DNA from: Halomonas elongata DSM 2581
GTDB taxonomy: Bacteria > Pseudomonadota > Gammaproteobacteria > Pseudomonadales > Halomonadaceae
DNA length: 64,000 bases
Direction: 5' to 3'
NCBI RefSeq assembly: GCF_000196875.2
Contig: NC_014532.2
Location: forward strand, 3,720,001-3,784,000
The notes beneath the pieces are model-generated. The model worked only from the letters and a program-made list of their open reading frames with translations. It searched no databases and was not told the DNA's origin. Shown in pieces: positions 33,090 through 39,500 of the stretch (the first letter of the stretch is position 1; the number at the start of each line of letters is the position of its first letter). Position numbers and translations under genes: made by a program.

Positions 33090-33126
33090 CGCTATTACCT
33101 CCATCGCTCATCGAAAGGAGACCGGC

Positions 33127-33453
33127 ATGCTGGCCGATACTCTGCGTCAAACTCACTTCCCCTACTGCATGCAGCGCCAAGGAGATGGCCGTTACGTCAT
33201 CACCAACCGCAACTACAAGCCGCTTGGCTTCATGACCGGACAGTTCGTCAGCTACGAGGACCACCCGATCAGCGTCAGCGTCAAGAACCTGACGCCCGAG
33301 GTTGCCAGCCAGCTCGACCATCGCGGCCGCGACAACCTGGACGCCATCTACCTCTACGGCGACGGCAACAACCCGGAGCTGGGCAATGCAGAGGCACAGG
33401 CGTACTTCGAGCGACTGGGCATCCTGATGTCGCTGGAAATTGAAGAAGACTGA
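33127..33453 (+). CDS. Conserved phage protein of unknown function
   Basis: A 108-residue protein (MLADTLRQTHFPYCMQRQGDGRYVITNRNYKPLGF...). The phrase FPYCMQRQGDGRYVITNRNYKPLGF resembles conserved phage and host proteins of unknown role. ATG is preceded by AAAGGAG. It lies on the rightward strand inside an otherwise leftward early operon, back to back with the P-loop gene, so it needs its own promoter. Confidence 0.65.
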   Translation: MLADTLRQTHFPYCMQRQGDGRYVITNRNYKPLGFMTGQFVSYEDHPISVSVKNLTPEVASQLDHRGRDNLDAIYLYGDGNNPELGNAEAQAYFERLGILMSLEIEED

Positions 33454-33455
33454 AT

Positions 33456-33677
33456 TCATCGACGCCCCTCCCTGATGGTCTGGCAGGCAACGCACGTCGC
33501 CACGCCCGGCAGCCGTTCACGACGGGCGGCGGGGATTTCCTCGCCGCAGTCCTCGCATTCGGTCGGGCCCTGCTGCGTGGCAACCTGAGCGGCTGCCGCC
33601 TGGCGGGCGGCCAGCGCCTGATCCATCCGCCAATCGATGTAATCCTGGGCAATATCGGCTTTATCCATCGTCTTCAT
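33456..33677 (-). CDS. DksA/TraR-family C4 zinc-finger protein
   Basis: A 73-residue protein with the four-cysteine finger CEDCGEEIPAARRERLPGVATCVACQ (landmark, positions 41-66). TraR-like proteins bind RNA polymerase's secondary channel and change promoter choice. N-terminal helix (DKADIAQDYIDWRMDQALAARQ) is typical. Start overlaps the CII gene end. Probably helps early-late transcription control. Confidence 0.85.
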   Translation of the reverse strand: MKTMDKADIAQDYIDWRMDQALAARQAAAAQVATQQGPTECEDCGEEIPAARRERLPGVATCVACQTIREGRR

Positions 33678-34164
33678 CCCCCACGTTGACCGCCGCCGCT
33701 TCCAGGGCCAGCACCGCCTGCATCAGCTGGCGAGCCCTCTTGCGCAGCTCGGCGCGCTCACGGTCGTCGACGATCCCGTCTCGTGTCGTCTCGCACACGC
33801 TGCCGAGCATCTCGCCCAGCTGGTCGTGCAGCACGCCAATCAACTGGATCAGGTCGAAAGACGACTCGCCATGGCAATCATCGGGGCGGATCCAGATCGC
33901 GCCCCCAGCCACTTCGCCGACGGAGTCGAGGATTCGATCATCCTGGGTAGCTCCGAGCACAGCCTCGAACGAATCCAGGTCGATCCGGTGCGGCTCATGG
34001 GTGGGGCTCAAGCGATGCTGCAGGGTGGTGGGATTAAGGCCAAACAGCGCGGCAATGGCCTTGGCACCGCCGGGATACTCCCGCGCGGCATGGTAGAGAG
34101 ACAGGTTGAGCGGTAGAACCTCGCGCTGGGCGCGATCTACCGACGAGGGCCAGCGTTTCGACAT
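33661..34164 (-). CDS. Phage CII-like regulatory protein (CP76 family)
   Basis: A 167-residue protein. Residues 15-60 show a Cro/CII-type HTH (LSLYHAAREYPGGAKAIAALFGLNPTTLQHRLSPT) followed by HEPHRIDLDSFEAVLGATQDDRILDSVGEVAGG, the CP76/Phage_CII pattern. CII activates lysogeny promoters. The second half (SSFDLIQLIGVLHDQLGEMLG) is helical. It follows cro in the leftward early operon, separated by the hairpin leader region. Confidence 0.85.
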   Translation of the reverse strand: MSKRWPSSVDRAQREVLPLNLSLYHAAREYPGGAKAIAALFGLNPTTLQHRLSPTHEPHRIDLDSFEAVLGATQDDRILDSVGEVAGGAIWIRPDDCHGESSFDLIQLIGVLHDQLGEMLGSVCETTRDGIVDDRERAELRKRARQLMQAVLALEAAAVNVGDEDDG

Positions 34165-34232
34165 GGCGTTACTCCCGTATCGTTGCCATGCGCCACGCTT
34201 GCCAATGCGTTATCATGCCAAGCGTGCCACAT
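34137..34232 (-). CDS. Candidate 31-aa leader ORF overlapping cII start
   Basis: ATG at 34232 is preceded by GCGCACACCAC, the same start-proximal sequence found at two other phage genes. The frame (MWHAWHDNALASVAH...) runs 31 codons to a TAG inside cII, in a different frame. There is no clear Shine-Dalgarno sequence. It may be a leader peptide affecting CII translation, or a chance ORF. Confidence 0.3.
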   Translation of the reverse strand: MWHAWHDNALASVAHGNDTGVTPCRNAGPRR

Positions 34233-34249
34233 GTGGTGTGCGCACACGC

Positions 34250-34326
34250 AGAGAGGGCCTGTGGTGGGCATAACCTCTCTGCACCCGCCGGGGAGACGTC
34301 TGTGGTGGGCAGATCCCCGGCACCCG
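34250..34326 (-). ncRNA. Tandem covarying stem-loops in the cro-cII leader
   Basis: Two units of 38-39 nt. Unit A (34250-34287): AGAGAGG pairs with CCTCTCT. Unit B (34288-34326): CCGGGGA pairs with TCCCCGG with an extra inner pair TCTG/CAGA. Both loops carry the same 11 nt, TGCCCACCACA on the leftward transcript, and both are flanked by CGGGTG. Stem bases differ completely but remain complementary, good evidence for an RNA fold. It could work like nut/put RNA sites (inference). Confidence 0.7.
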
Positions 34327-34349
34327 CAGGCCGCCGTTTAGGCGGCCTG
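34327..34349. terminator. Hairpin overlapping the cro stop
   Basis: CAGGCCGCC-GTTTA-GGCGGCCTG, a 9-bp stem whose loop contains the cro stop codon. On the rightward strand it is followed by TTCTTT. It might stop transcription from the cII side or act as part of the leader folds above. Confidence 0.5.
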
Positions 34350-34589
34350 TTCTTTAAGCTCTTCTGGCGGTACGCCGTAATGGCGAAGCACGTCCAGAAG
34401 AGAGACGCGCCCTTCACTAGCTGCAGCCAGACGGCGCATATATCGAAGTGACGCCGGCTTACGAGCGCACAACACATGCACCCGCAAGTAACCAACAGTG
34501 GTCCCTGCCCGTTCAGCAAACTGCTCAAGCGGGAGGGAGCCATCAGCCAAGGGCTGATCCAACTCGCGCAGGTATTCGGCAAGTTTCAT
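34338..34589 (-). CDS. Cro-like regulator (YdaS type)
   Basis: An 83-residue HTH protein: LPLEQFAERAGTTVGYLRVHVLCARKPASLRYMRRLAAASEGRVSLLDVLRHYG. This is the YdaS/Cro-like pattern with a short recognition helix. It is divergent from the S24 repressor gene across an 88-bp operator region, so it is the expected lytic-side regulator and first gene of the leftward early operon. Confidence 0.85.
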   Translation of the reverse strand: MKLAEYLRELDQPLADGSLPLEQFAERAGTTVGYLRVHVLCARKPASLRYMRRLAAASEGRVSLLDVLRHYGVPPEELKEQAA

Positions 34590-34601
34590 TGCGGCCTCTC
34601 A

Positions 34602-34618
34602 AATACCAACATGGTATT
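34602..34618. promoter_or_regulatory. Repressor operator-like palindrome, cro side
   Basis: AATACCA-ACA-TGGTATT is a perfect 7+3+7 inverted repeat, 13 nt upstream of cro. The same AATACC-N5-GGTATT consensus occurs at 36460-36476. Likely binding site for the S24 repressor and/or Cro. Confidence 0.78.
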
Positions 34619-34642
34619 AACAAACCAATACCTAGATACTCG

Positions 34643-34659
34643 TTTACCATACGGGTAAT
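34643..34659. promoter_or_regulatory. Repressor operator-like palindrome, cI side
   Basis: TTTACC-ATACG-GGTAAT has the same length and spacing as the other operators, 18 nt before the repressor ATG. A degenerate half-site AATACC (34627-34632) lies between the two. Binding here would control repressor transcription. Confidence 0.7.
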
Positions 34660-34677
34660 GTCAAGGATGCTTTGCGC

Positions 34678-35307
34678 ATGGACATTACGACGACCCGCCG
34701 CCAGCGCGTGCAAGCCATCATCAAGGAGCGCAATCTTACCTTGAAGGCCTTCGCTGACCTCATCGACCGCAGCCAAGGCCAGGTCAGCGCCATAGCAGGC
34801 GCTTCAGCTCACAAAGGGATAGGCAACAGCCTAGCCCGGCATATTGAGCTATGCCTGAACTTGCCCAACGGCTTCCTCGATCACCCCCTGCACGACGAGA
34901 ACGCCTCCGTTGTAACTACAACAACGAGACGCCTTCCCGTTCTTGGGCAGGCATCAGCCGGGAGGGTCATGGAGAATATTCAAGAAGCAGAAATCGCTGA
35001 GTATGTGCTAGCACCAGGCCCGACCGGGCCAAATGCATTTGCCCTCAGAATCGAGGGTATCAGCATGGAACCTCGATTCAGAGAGGGCGATAAGATCGTA
35101 ATTGACCCGGATCTGGAGTGGAAAAGCGGCGATTTCGTCTATGCCATGAAACAAGAAGAAAACAGCGGGACGTTCAAGCAACTTCGTTGCGAAGGTGAAC
35201 ACATGTACCTTTGCGCAACAAATGAAAGTTTCGAGCCTCGCTACACTAGGATAAATGGAGAGTGGACAATCGTAGGGAAGGCCCGATGGAGGGTCGAAGA
35301 TCTATAA
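34678..35307 (+). CDS. S24-family phage repressor (CI-like)
   Basis: A 209-residue protein. N-terminal HTH: RVQAIIKERNLTLKAFADLIDRSQGQVSAIAG. C-terminal LexA-like S24 domain with catalytic Ser in EGISMEPRFREGDKIVIDP and Lys in YAMKQEE. Between them GQASAGRV matches the A-G self-cleavage site. RecA-stimulated cleavage would induce the prophage. ATG at 34678 is preferred over an upstream TTG (34672). It is followed by the SDH-type protease gene, probably in the same transcript. Confidence 0.92.
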   Translation: MDITTTRRQRVQAIIKERNLTLKAFADLIDRSQGQVSAIAGASAHKGIGNSLARHIELCLNLPNGFLDHPLHDENASVVTTTTRRLPVLGQASAGRVMENIQEAEIAEYVLAPGPTGPNAFALRIEGISMEPRFREGDKIVIDPDLEWKSGDFVYAMKQEENSGTFKQLRCEGEHMYLCATNESFEPRYTRINGEWTIVGKARWRVEDL

Positions 35308-35323
35308 AAACAAGGGGATAAAA

Positions 35324-36220
35324 ATGAGGGGAATCGATACCCACATCAAAGAAGTCCTTGACGACACCGCCCAAAGAATAGAGGAATCACCGGAACTAAA
35401 TTGTGCTGTTATTGCCTATGTCGGCCCAATTCATCCACAAATCATAGACACCTTCATAAGCAAAATAGAGCAGGTAAGACATAGGATCGATCAGCAGGAA
35501 GGTCACCCTAATCCACGTCGCCTAGCAATCATGTTAACTACTGGCGGCGGCGTAGTTGAAGTGATTGAAAAGATGGTGCAGGTAACTAGGCGCCACTTTG
35601 ACGAAGTCTTTTTCATTGTCCCCATGCAGGCTATGTCTGCTGGTACTATATGGTGTATGTCTGGGGACAAGATTTTTATGGATTACACATCATCATTGGG
35701 CCCTATCGACCCACAGGTTCAAAACCCAGAGGGACAATTCGTCCCAGCTCTAGGGTATATCGATAAAGTCAATGAGATCATTGATAAGCCACAAGGAACA
35801 ATCAGTGACGCCGAGGCCATGATGATCAACAGGCTTGACCTTGCCACACTGCGAAGGTACGAGCAGGCTCGAGACCTCTCTATTACCCTTTTAAAAGAAT
35901 GGCTTGTACAATACAAATTCAAGGACTGGACACATCATCGCACCCACAACCAAGGTAAGCCCGTCACCCATGATGAAAAGATCGAGCGAGCGAGCCAGAT
36001 AGCTCAGGATCTAAGCAATAATAATATATGGCATTCACATGGACGAATGATCAGTATTGACACATTACGTGACAAGCTCCATCTTGAGATCGAAGACTAC
36101 ACGGACCATACTAACCTGCGCGAGCACCTCAAGAGCTACGCGGGCTTGCTTGTTGAATACATAAACAATACAAATCAAGCATTTATCGTACACTCCACCA
36201 CTGCAGGAGCCTCGTCATGA
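35324..36220 (+). CDS. SDH-type serine proteinase (ClpP/crotonase fold)
   Basis: A 298-residue protein. It has MLTTGGGVVEVIEKM (oxyanion region), the putative nucleophile Ser105 in VPMQAMSAGTIWCMSGDKI, and SSLGPIDPQ after the active site, all matching the SDH_protease family (PF01972 type) related to SppA/ClpP. Such proteins are usually membrane-associated or of unknown role; here no signal peptide is seen. It is 16 nt downstream of the repressor gene and AT-richer than the structural genes. Co-expression with the repressor suggests a lysogen function, such as superinfection exclusion or control of repressor stability (inference). Confidence 0.8.
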   Translation: MRGIDTHIKEVLDDTAQRIEESPELNCAVIAYVGPIHPQIIDTFISKIEQVRHRIDQQEGHPNPRRLAIMLTTGGGVVEVIEKMVQVTRRHFDEVFFIVPMQAMSAGTIWCMSGDKIFMDYTSSLGPIDPQVQNPEGQFVPALGYIDKVNEIIDKPQGTISDAEAMMINRLDLATLRRYEQARDLSITLLKEWLVQYKFKDWTHHRTHNQGKPVTHDEKIERASQIAQDLSNNNIWHSHGRMISIDTLRDKLHLEIEDYTDHTNLREHLKSYAGLLVEYINNTNQAFIVHSTTAGASS

Positions 36221-36405
36221 AGACTCTCGATGAAAGGGTCTATGAACGGATGAACCAAGAGATGGACTCTAGGGGCGAGCAGAATGCACGCAGAATCAGC
36301 CAATTGGGGGAACGGTTCGCTCGAATGGAGCAACAAGGACTCGTCACAAAAGACCGTTACGAAGCTAGCACTCCCACGGCCTTGACCCCCATGACACGCA
36401 CCTGA
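36217..36405 (+). CDS. Small hypothetical protein after SDH protease
   Basis: A 62-residue protein (MKTLDERVYERMNQEMDSRGEQNARRISQLGERFARMEQQGLVTKDRYEAS..., landmark split). Charged, helical and coiled-coil-like. Start overlaps the protease stop (ATGA), so it is translationally coupled. It may be a partner or inhibitor of the protease. Followed by a strong terminator. Confidence 0.65.
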   Translation: MKTLDERVYERMNQEMDSRGEQNARRISQLGERFARMEQQGLVTKDRYEASTPTALTPMTRT

Positions 36406-36423
36406 GAGCTCAGGTCACAAAAG

Positions 36424-36449
36424 TGCGGCTATTAGGGCCGCATTTTTTT
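36424..36449 (+). terminator. Terminator of the repressor operon
   Basis: TGCGGC-TATTAGG-GCCGCA followed by TTTTTTT, 19 nt after the stop of the 62-residue gene. It closes the repressor-protease-small-protein transcription unit. Confidence 0.9.
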
Positions 36450-36459
36450 ACCTCCAAAT

Positions 36460-36498
36460 AATACCCAAAAGGTATTGACAAAATACCATTTAGGTACG
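36460..36498 (+). promoter_or_regulatory. Second repressor operator pair with promoter
   Basis: AATACC-CAAAA-GGTATT (36460-36476) and AATACC-ATTTA-GGTACG (36482-36498) match the cro/cI operators; centre spacing is 22 bp, two helical turns. TTGACA (36475-36480) overlaps the first site and is a consensus -35; a good -10 is not evident (TACGAA at 36495 is too close). This should put the downstream rightward operon under repressor control. Confidence 0.75.
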
Positions 36499-36504
36499 AA
36501 CCTT

Positions 36505-36536
36505 TTGCCATACCCGCCCACCACGGAGTATGGCAA
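36505..36536 (+). promoter_or_regulatory. Hairpin with GCCCACCAC loop at the start of the right operon
   Basis: TTGCCATAC pairs with GTATGGCAA around CCGCCCACCACGGA. The loop holds both the GCCCACCAC core and the GGAG ribosome binding site for the gene at 36536. The stem is AT/GC mixed, unlike other copies, while the loop is kept. It could regulate translation or antitermination. Confidence 0.68.
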
Positions 36537-36721
36537 TGCACACCACGACCACCACCCCTTGCCGGGTGTACTTGCACCCGGCCGCGGTCTTCGGACCCAT
36601 CTCCCTGCGTGCCATCGAGCACGTCACCGGCCGTAAAGCCGTCATCGACGACACCGGCTGGAAAGTCCAACTGATCCCACGCGCGGCACACGCCCAGCAG
36701 AAGCAGGGAGGTGCCGCATGA
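36536..36721 (+). CDS. Small hypothetical protein, first gene of right operon
   Basis: A 61-residue protein (MHTTTTTPCRVYLHPAAVFGPISLRAIEHVTGRKAVIDDTGWKV..., landmark split). ATG at 36536 with GGAG 7 nt before it; an ATG at 36530 lies inside the stem. No family recognised. Downstream gene overlaps by 4 nt. Confidence 0.55.
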   Translation: MHTTTTTPCRVYLHPAAVFGPISLRAIEHVTGRKAVIDDTGWKVQLIPRAAHAQQKQGGAA

Positions 36722-36975
36722 TGACCACATCCCAGGAACGCGCCCTGCGTCGCCTGCTCAAGGTCGGCGGCAAGCAACAGTTCGCCGGTTTCCTCGCCCC
36801 GATCACGGTCCACGTCGAGCGCGCCGATCCGGCCGGTACCGGCAAGGATGTGGCCCAGGCCAGCATCACCGAAGGCGATTTCCTCGTCTGCCGCTTCCAC
36901 CGCTGGAGCGCCCGCGACCTCTATCCGCTGCTCGCCGACCGGCTCGACGACCGAGTCATGGGAGGTGCGGCATGA
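36718..36975 (+). CDS. Hypothetical protein, 85 aa
   Basis: A protein starting MMTTSQERALRRLLKVGGKQQFAGFLAPITVHVERADP. It has strands in the middle (GDFLVCRFHRWSARDLYPLLADRL). ATGA-type overlap with both neighbours places it in a tightly packed early operon. Unknown function. Confidence 0.6.
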   Translation: MMTTSQERALRRLLKVGGKQQFAGFLAPITVHVERADPAGTGKDVAQASITEGDFLVCRFHRWSARDLYPLLADRLDDRVMGGAA

Positions 36976-37313
36976 GCATGACGTCCCTCGGCACACCGAT
37001 AACGTCCGGCGTCACCAGCAGCCTGCAGGATTCAGGCCTGACAATCGCCCACCGGGTGGCCATTGCTCGCATCCAGGACCTCGCGCTCGATGTCAGCCTG
37101 CAGACCGACCATCACGTGGTCGCCATGTACTACGGCAACACCCACGAATTCAACGTGGCGGTGTTCTCCGACGCCCGACGCGAGGATGGCACCTACCACA
37201 CCATCTATCGCGAGTTCGTCTATCTGCCGCCTCGGGCGCGCCAGGCCGATGGTGACGCCCTGAAGAGGCTCGGGCTCATCGTCGTCCACCTGCAGGAGCT
37301 GCTGGCCAGGTGA
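36972..37313 (+). CDS. Hypothetical protein, 113 aa
   Basis: Starts MSMTSLGTPITSGVTSSLQDSGLTIAHRVAIARIQDLALD. Mostly beta with alternating hydrophobics (HHVVAMYYGNTHEFNVAVFSDARR, YHTIYREFVYLPPRAR). ATG overlaps the preceding stop. The length and packing suggest a real gene in the right early operon, without an assignable function. Confidence 0.6.
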   Translation: MSMTSLGTPITSGVTSSLQDSGLTIAHRVAIARIQDLALDVSLQTDHHVVAMYYGNTHEFNVAVFSDARREDGTYHTIYREFVYLPPRARQADGDALKRLGLIVVHLQELLAR

Positions 37314-37316
37314 CCT

Positions 37317-37502
37317 ATGACCCGATTTACAGATCCAGCCGCTGCCATCGCTGAGGCGGAGTTTCTCGCCGCACAGACCGACCAGCCCCAGGCCATCGTC
37401 CGCGATGGGGATGGGATGCAGGTGATGGGCTACAACGATGCCTGGCTCCAACGCCTGGATGTCATCGAGACCGTGACCCCGACATGGGAGGACATCGAAT
37501 GA
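37317..37502 (+). CDS. Hypothetical protein, 61 aa
   Basis: A short acidic protein (MTRFTDPAAAIAEAEFLAAQTDQPQAIVRDGDGMQVMGYNDAWLQRLDVIETVTPTWEDIE, landmark parts). Its stop overlaps the next gene's start (ATGA). It resembles small phage proteins adjacent to antirepressors. Function unknown. Confidence 0.55.
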   Translation: MTRFTDPAAAIAEAEFLAAQTDQPQAIVRDGDGMQVMGYNDAWLQRLDVIETVTPTWEDIE

Positions 37503-37792
37503 CCCGCTACACCCTCAAACAAGCCGCCGCCCTGCTCGGCACCGGCCGCACCACCCTGTGCCGCGAGCTGCGCGAGATGGGCATGCTCGACAGCCACAAC
37601 CTCGGCACCCGGCAGCACACCAGCGCCGGTCGCCTGATCGTCGAGCTGCGCACCTACGAACATGTCGGCCTGGGCCAGCCCCGGCCCTACGGCAAGACGT
37701 TCGTGACTGAGCGCGGGCTGCTCTATATCGCCAACCGCCTGGGCCGCGATGTCGTCACCCACCGGGAGGCCGCCAACGATGCGCAGGCCTGA
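37499..37792 (+). CDS. Antirepressor-like protein (KilAC/ANT type)
   Basis: A 97-residue protein. The segment KQAAALLGTGRTTLCRELREMG is an HTH, and QHTSAGRLIVELRTYEH...KTFVTERGLLYIANRLG matches the C-terminal KilAC/ANT domain of phage antirepressors. Only this domain is present (no Bro-N/KilA-N part in the same gene), so it is a short form. It may counteract the repressor or act as a small DNA-binding protein. Confidence 0.72.
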   Translation: MTRYTLKQAAALLGTGRTTLCRELREMGMLDSHNLGTRQHTSAGRLIVELRTYEHVGLGQPRPYGKTFVTERGLLYIANRLGRDVVTHREAANDAQA

Positions 37793-38174
37793 GTCGACGA
37801 GCATGCCGGCCTGGCTCGATGACGCCGAGCCGGTCAGTACCGCCGCCCTGCTCTACCGCGAGTTCGGCGACGTGCTGATTCCCATCGAGGCCGTGCGGCA
37901 GCGCTATTTCCGCAATCGCAAGGCTGAACGTTTCCGCCGCGCCCTGCGCGAGGGGGAGATCCCTCTCCCTGTAGTGAAGCTGGACAGCAGTTACAAGGGG
38001 CAGGGCTTTATCTGCCTCTACCAGCTGGCCGCCTACATCGAGCACCAAGCCCGCCAGGCAGCCGCCCGGCGCGAGGTCATGATCACCACCTCGGACAGCG
38101 ACCGTCGCCTGCGCGACCGCCTGATCGACGCGGTACCACTCACCGATTCCCGTCCGGCAACCGCCGGGGAATGA
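37779..38174 (+). CDS. PrtN-like activator
   Basis: A 131-residue protein. Residues 25-65 (LLYREFGDVLIPIEAVRQRYFRNRKAERFRRALREGEIPLPVVKLDSSYKGQGFICLYQLAAYIE, landmark parts) match the PrtN/pyocin-activator family, which activates pyocin genes in Pseudomonas. Start at 37779 follows GGGAGG, overlapping the preceding gene by 14 nt. It may be an activator of phage late genes (inference). Confidence 0.75.
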   Translation: MRRPESTSMPAWLDDAEPVSTAALLYREFGDVLIPIEAVRQRYFRNRKAERFRRALREGEIPLPVVKLDSSYKGQGFICLYQLAAYIEHQARQAAARREVMITTSDSDRRLRDRLIDAVPLTDSRPATAGE

Positions 38175-38175
38175 C

Positions 38176-38217
38176 CGGCCCAAAGGGCCAACCACCACCA
38201 CGAAGAGGACGCACACC
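38176..38217 (+). promoter_or_regulatory. Degenerate leader element before the 117-aa gene
   Basis: GGCCC-AAA-GGGCC stem, followed by AACCACCACCACG, AAGAGGACG and CACACC directly before ATG. It lacks the GCCCACCAC loop but the sequence after the stem resembles leaders at 30021 and 39473. Confidence 0.5.
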
Positions 38218-38571
38218 ATGGCAGACCAACCCACCACCGACATCAACGCCCTGCTCGACGACCTCGATGCCGGCGTATTCCGCGAGAAGCTGGGCCGCGC
38301 CCTGACTGACGTCGCCGCCGGCGTCGTCCAGCACGGCAAGGCCGGCGACGTGACGATCAAGCTCTCGCTGAAACAGATCGCCGACAGCCGCCAGGTCAAC
38401 TGCGACCACAAGCTGACCTACACCCAACCCACGGCCAAGGGCAAGAAGAGCGAGGAGAACACCACCTCCACCCCGCTCTATGTCGGTCGCGGCGGCACGC
38501 TGAGCCTGTTTCCCGAGGAACAGGGCAAGTTCGATTTCGCCCAGCCGCAGGGCACCACCCAGGGCGCGTAA
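38218..38571 (+). CDS. Hypothetical protein, 117 aa
   Basis: Starts MADQPTTDINALLDDLDAGVFREKLGRALTDVAAGVVQHGKAGDVTIKLSLKQIADS (landmark parts). Similar proteins occur directly before DUF2303 genes in many prophages. A role in the recombination/early module is likely, though no enzymatic motif is seen. The C-terminus is Gln/Gly/Pro-rich. Confidence 0.65.
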   Translation: MADQPTTDINALLDDLDAGVFREKLGRALTDVAAGVVQHGKAGDVTIKLSLKQIADSRQVNCDHKLTYTQPTAKGKKSEENTTSTPLYVGRGGTLSLFPEEQGKFDFAQPQGTTQGA

Positions 38572-38619
38572 GCGCCCTATTCCACCACCAACCAACGCAC
38601 ACCACATAGGAACTGACAC

Positions 38620-39426
38620 ATGGAAGCTCAAGCACTCGAAAGAATCGTCGCCCTCGCCCACGCCAGCCAGATCGGCAACCCGGGCACCGACGTGCCGACC
38701 ATGCTCGTGCCGAACGGCTACTCGCTGGAATCCCTCGAGGCATTCCAGGACCATCCCACCCACTTCCGAGGCACCTATTCGACAAGTTCGATCGAGGACT
38801 ACGCCGCCTACGTCAATCACGAAGTCGGCGCCCAGGTGTTCGTCGACACCGACGATATGGACGCCGAGGCGTTTTTCGACCTGGGCGATGCCGACAGCCC
38901 CGGCCACGGCAAGCACCGCGCCCGACTGAAACTCCAACGGACCGCGCCGTATACCGCCTGCCTGCAGGCACACGACCGCGCCTTTGGACAGAAAGAACTC
39001 GCTCACTGGATCGAGGACTGGCACGCCCACATCACCGGCGAGAGCACCTCGGGCAAGGATCTGACACCCAAGCAGTTGGCCACCATGGTCCGTCGCATCG
39101 AGGTGGAGGCCAGCAGCGAGCGCACCCACGAAGAAGGCGATTGGAACACGCAAAGCTCCGGCCTCGACGCCCTAGACGCCCGCACCGGCGAAGACACCCC
39201 GGCGTTCATCCGCTTCGCCTGCATGCCCTATGAAGGCTTGAGCTTGCGCACCTTCGACCTGCGCATGTCGATCCTCACCGACGACAGCAAGCCGCGCCTC
39301 AAGCTGCGCATCACCGGCCTCGAGGGCATCCAGGAAGAGATCGCCAAGGAGTTCAAGCAGGTGCTCGAGCAACAGATCGACCTGGGCGCGACCCGCGTGT
39401 TGCTCGGCAACTTCCGCAAGGGCTAA
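38620..39426 (+). CDS. DUF2303 protein (YfdQ-like)
   Basis: A 268-residue protein beginning MEAQALERIVALAHASQIG. It contains YSLESLEAFQDHPTHFRGTYSTSSIEDYAAYV, DWHAHI and VRRIEVEASSERTHEEGDWNT, features of DUF2303/YfdQ proteins common in lambdoid phages' early regions. Function is unknown; neighbours suggest DNA metabolism or host takeover. Confidence 0.85.
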   Translation: MEAQALERIVALAHASQIGNPGTDVPTMLVPNGYSLESLEAFQDHPTHFRGTYSTSSIEDYAAYVNHEVGAQVFVDTDDMDAEAFFDLGDADSPGHGKHRARLKLQRTAPYTACLQAHDRAFGQKELAHWIEDWHAHITGESTSGKDLTPKQLATMVRRIEVEASSERTHEEGDWNTQSSGLDALDARTGEDTPAFIRFACMPYEGLSLRTFDLRMSILTDDSKPRLKLRITGLEGIQEEIAKEFKQVLEQQIDLGATRVLLGNFRKG

Positions 39427-39443
39427 GCCCGAACCCACCAACA

Positions 39444-39500
39444 CCCCGCCGCTGCCCACCACGGCGGCGGGGCTGACCACCACGCACGGGAGCACACCAC
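39444..39500 (+). promoter_or_regulatory. Hairpin leader element before the 250-aa gene
   Basis: CCCCGCCGC (39444-39452) pairs with GCGGCGGGG (39464-39472) around the 11-nt loop TGCCCACCACG. Then CTGACCACCACG, CACGGGAG and CACACCAC directly precede ATG at 39501. The loop and the tail match the leader of the leftward Q-like gene. Confidence 0.8.

Noticed and set aside
32779..33495. 238-residue leftward frame covering the P-loop and reversed genes
   Set aside because: Opposite the 33127-33453 gene it is Val/Ala-rich antisense sequence, and it lacks a ribosome binding site.
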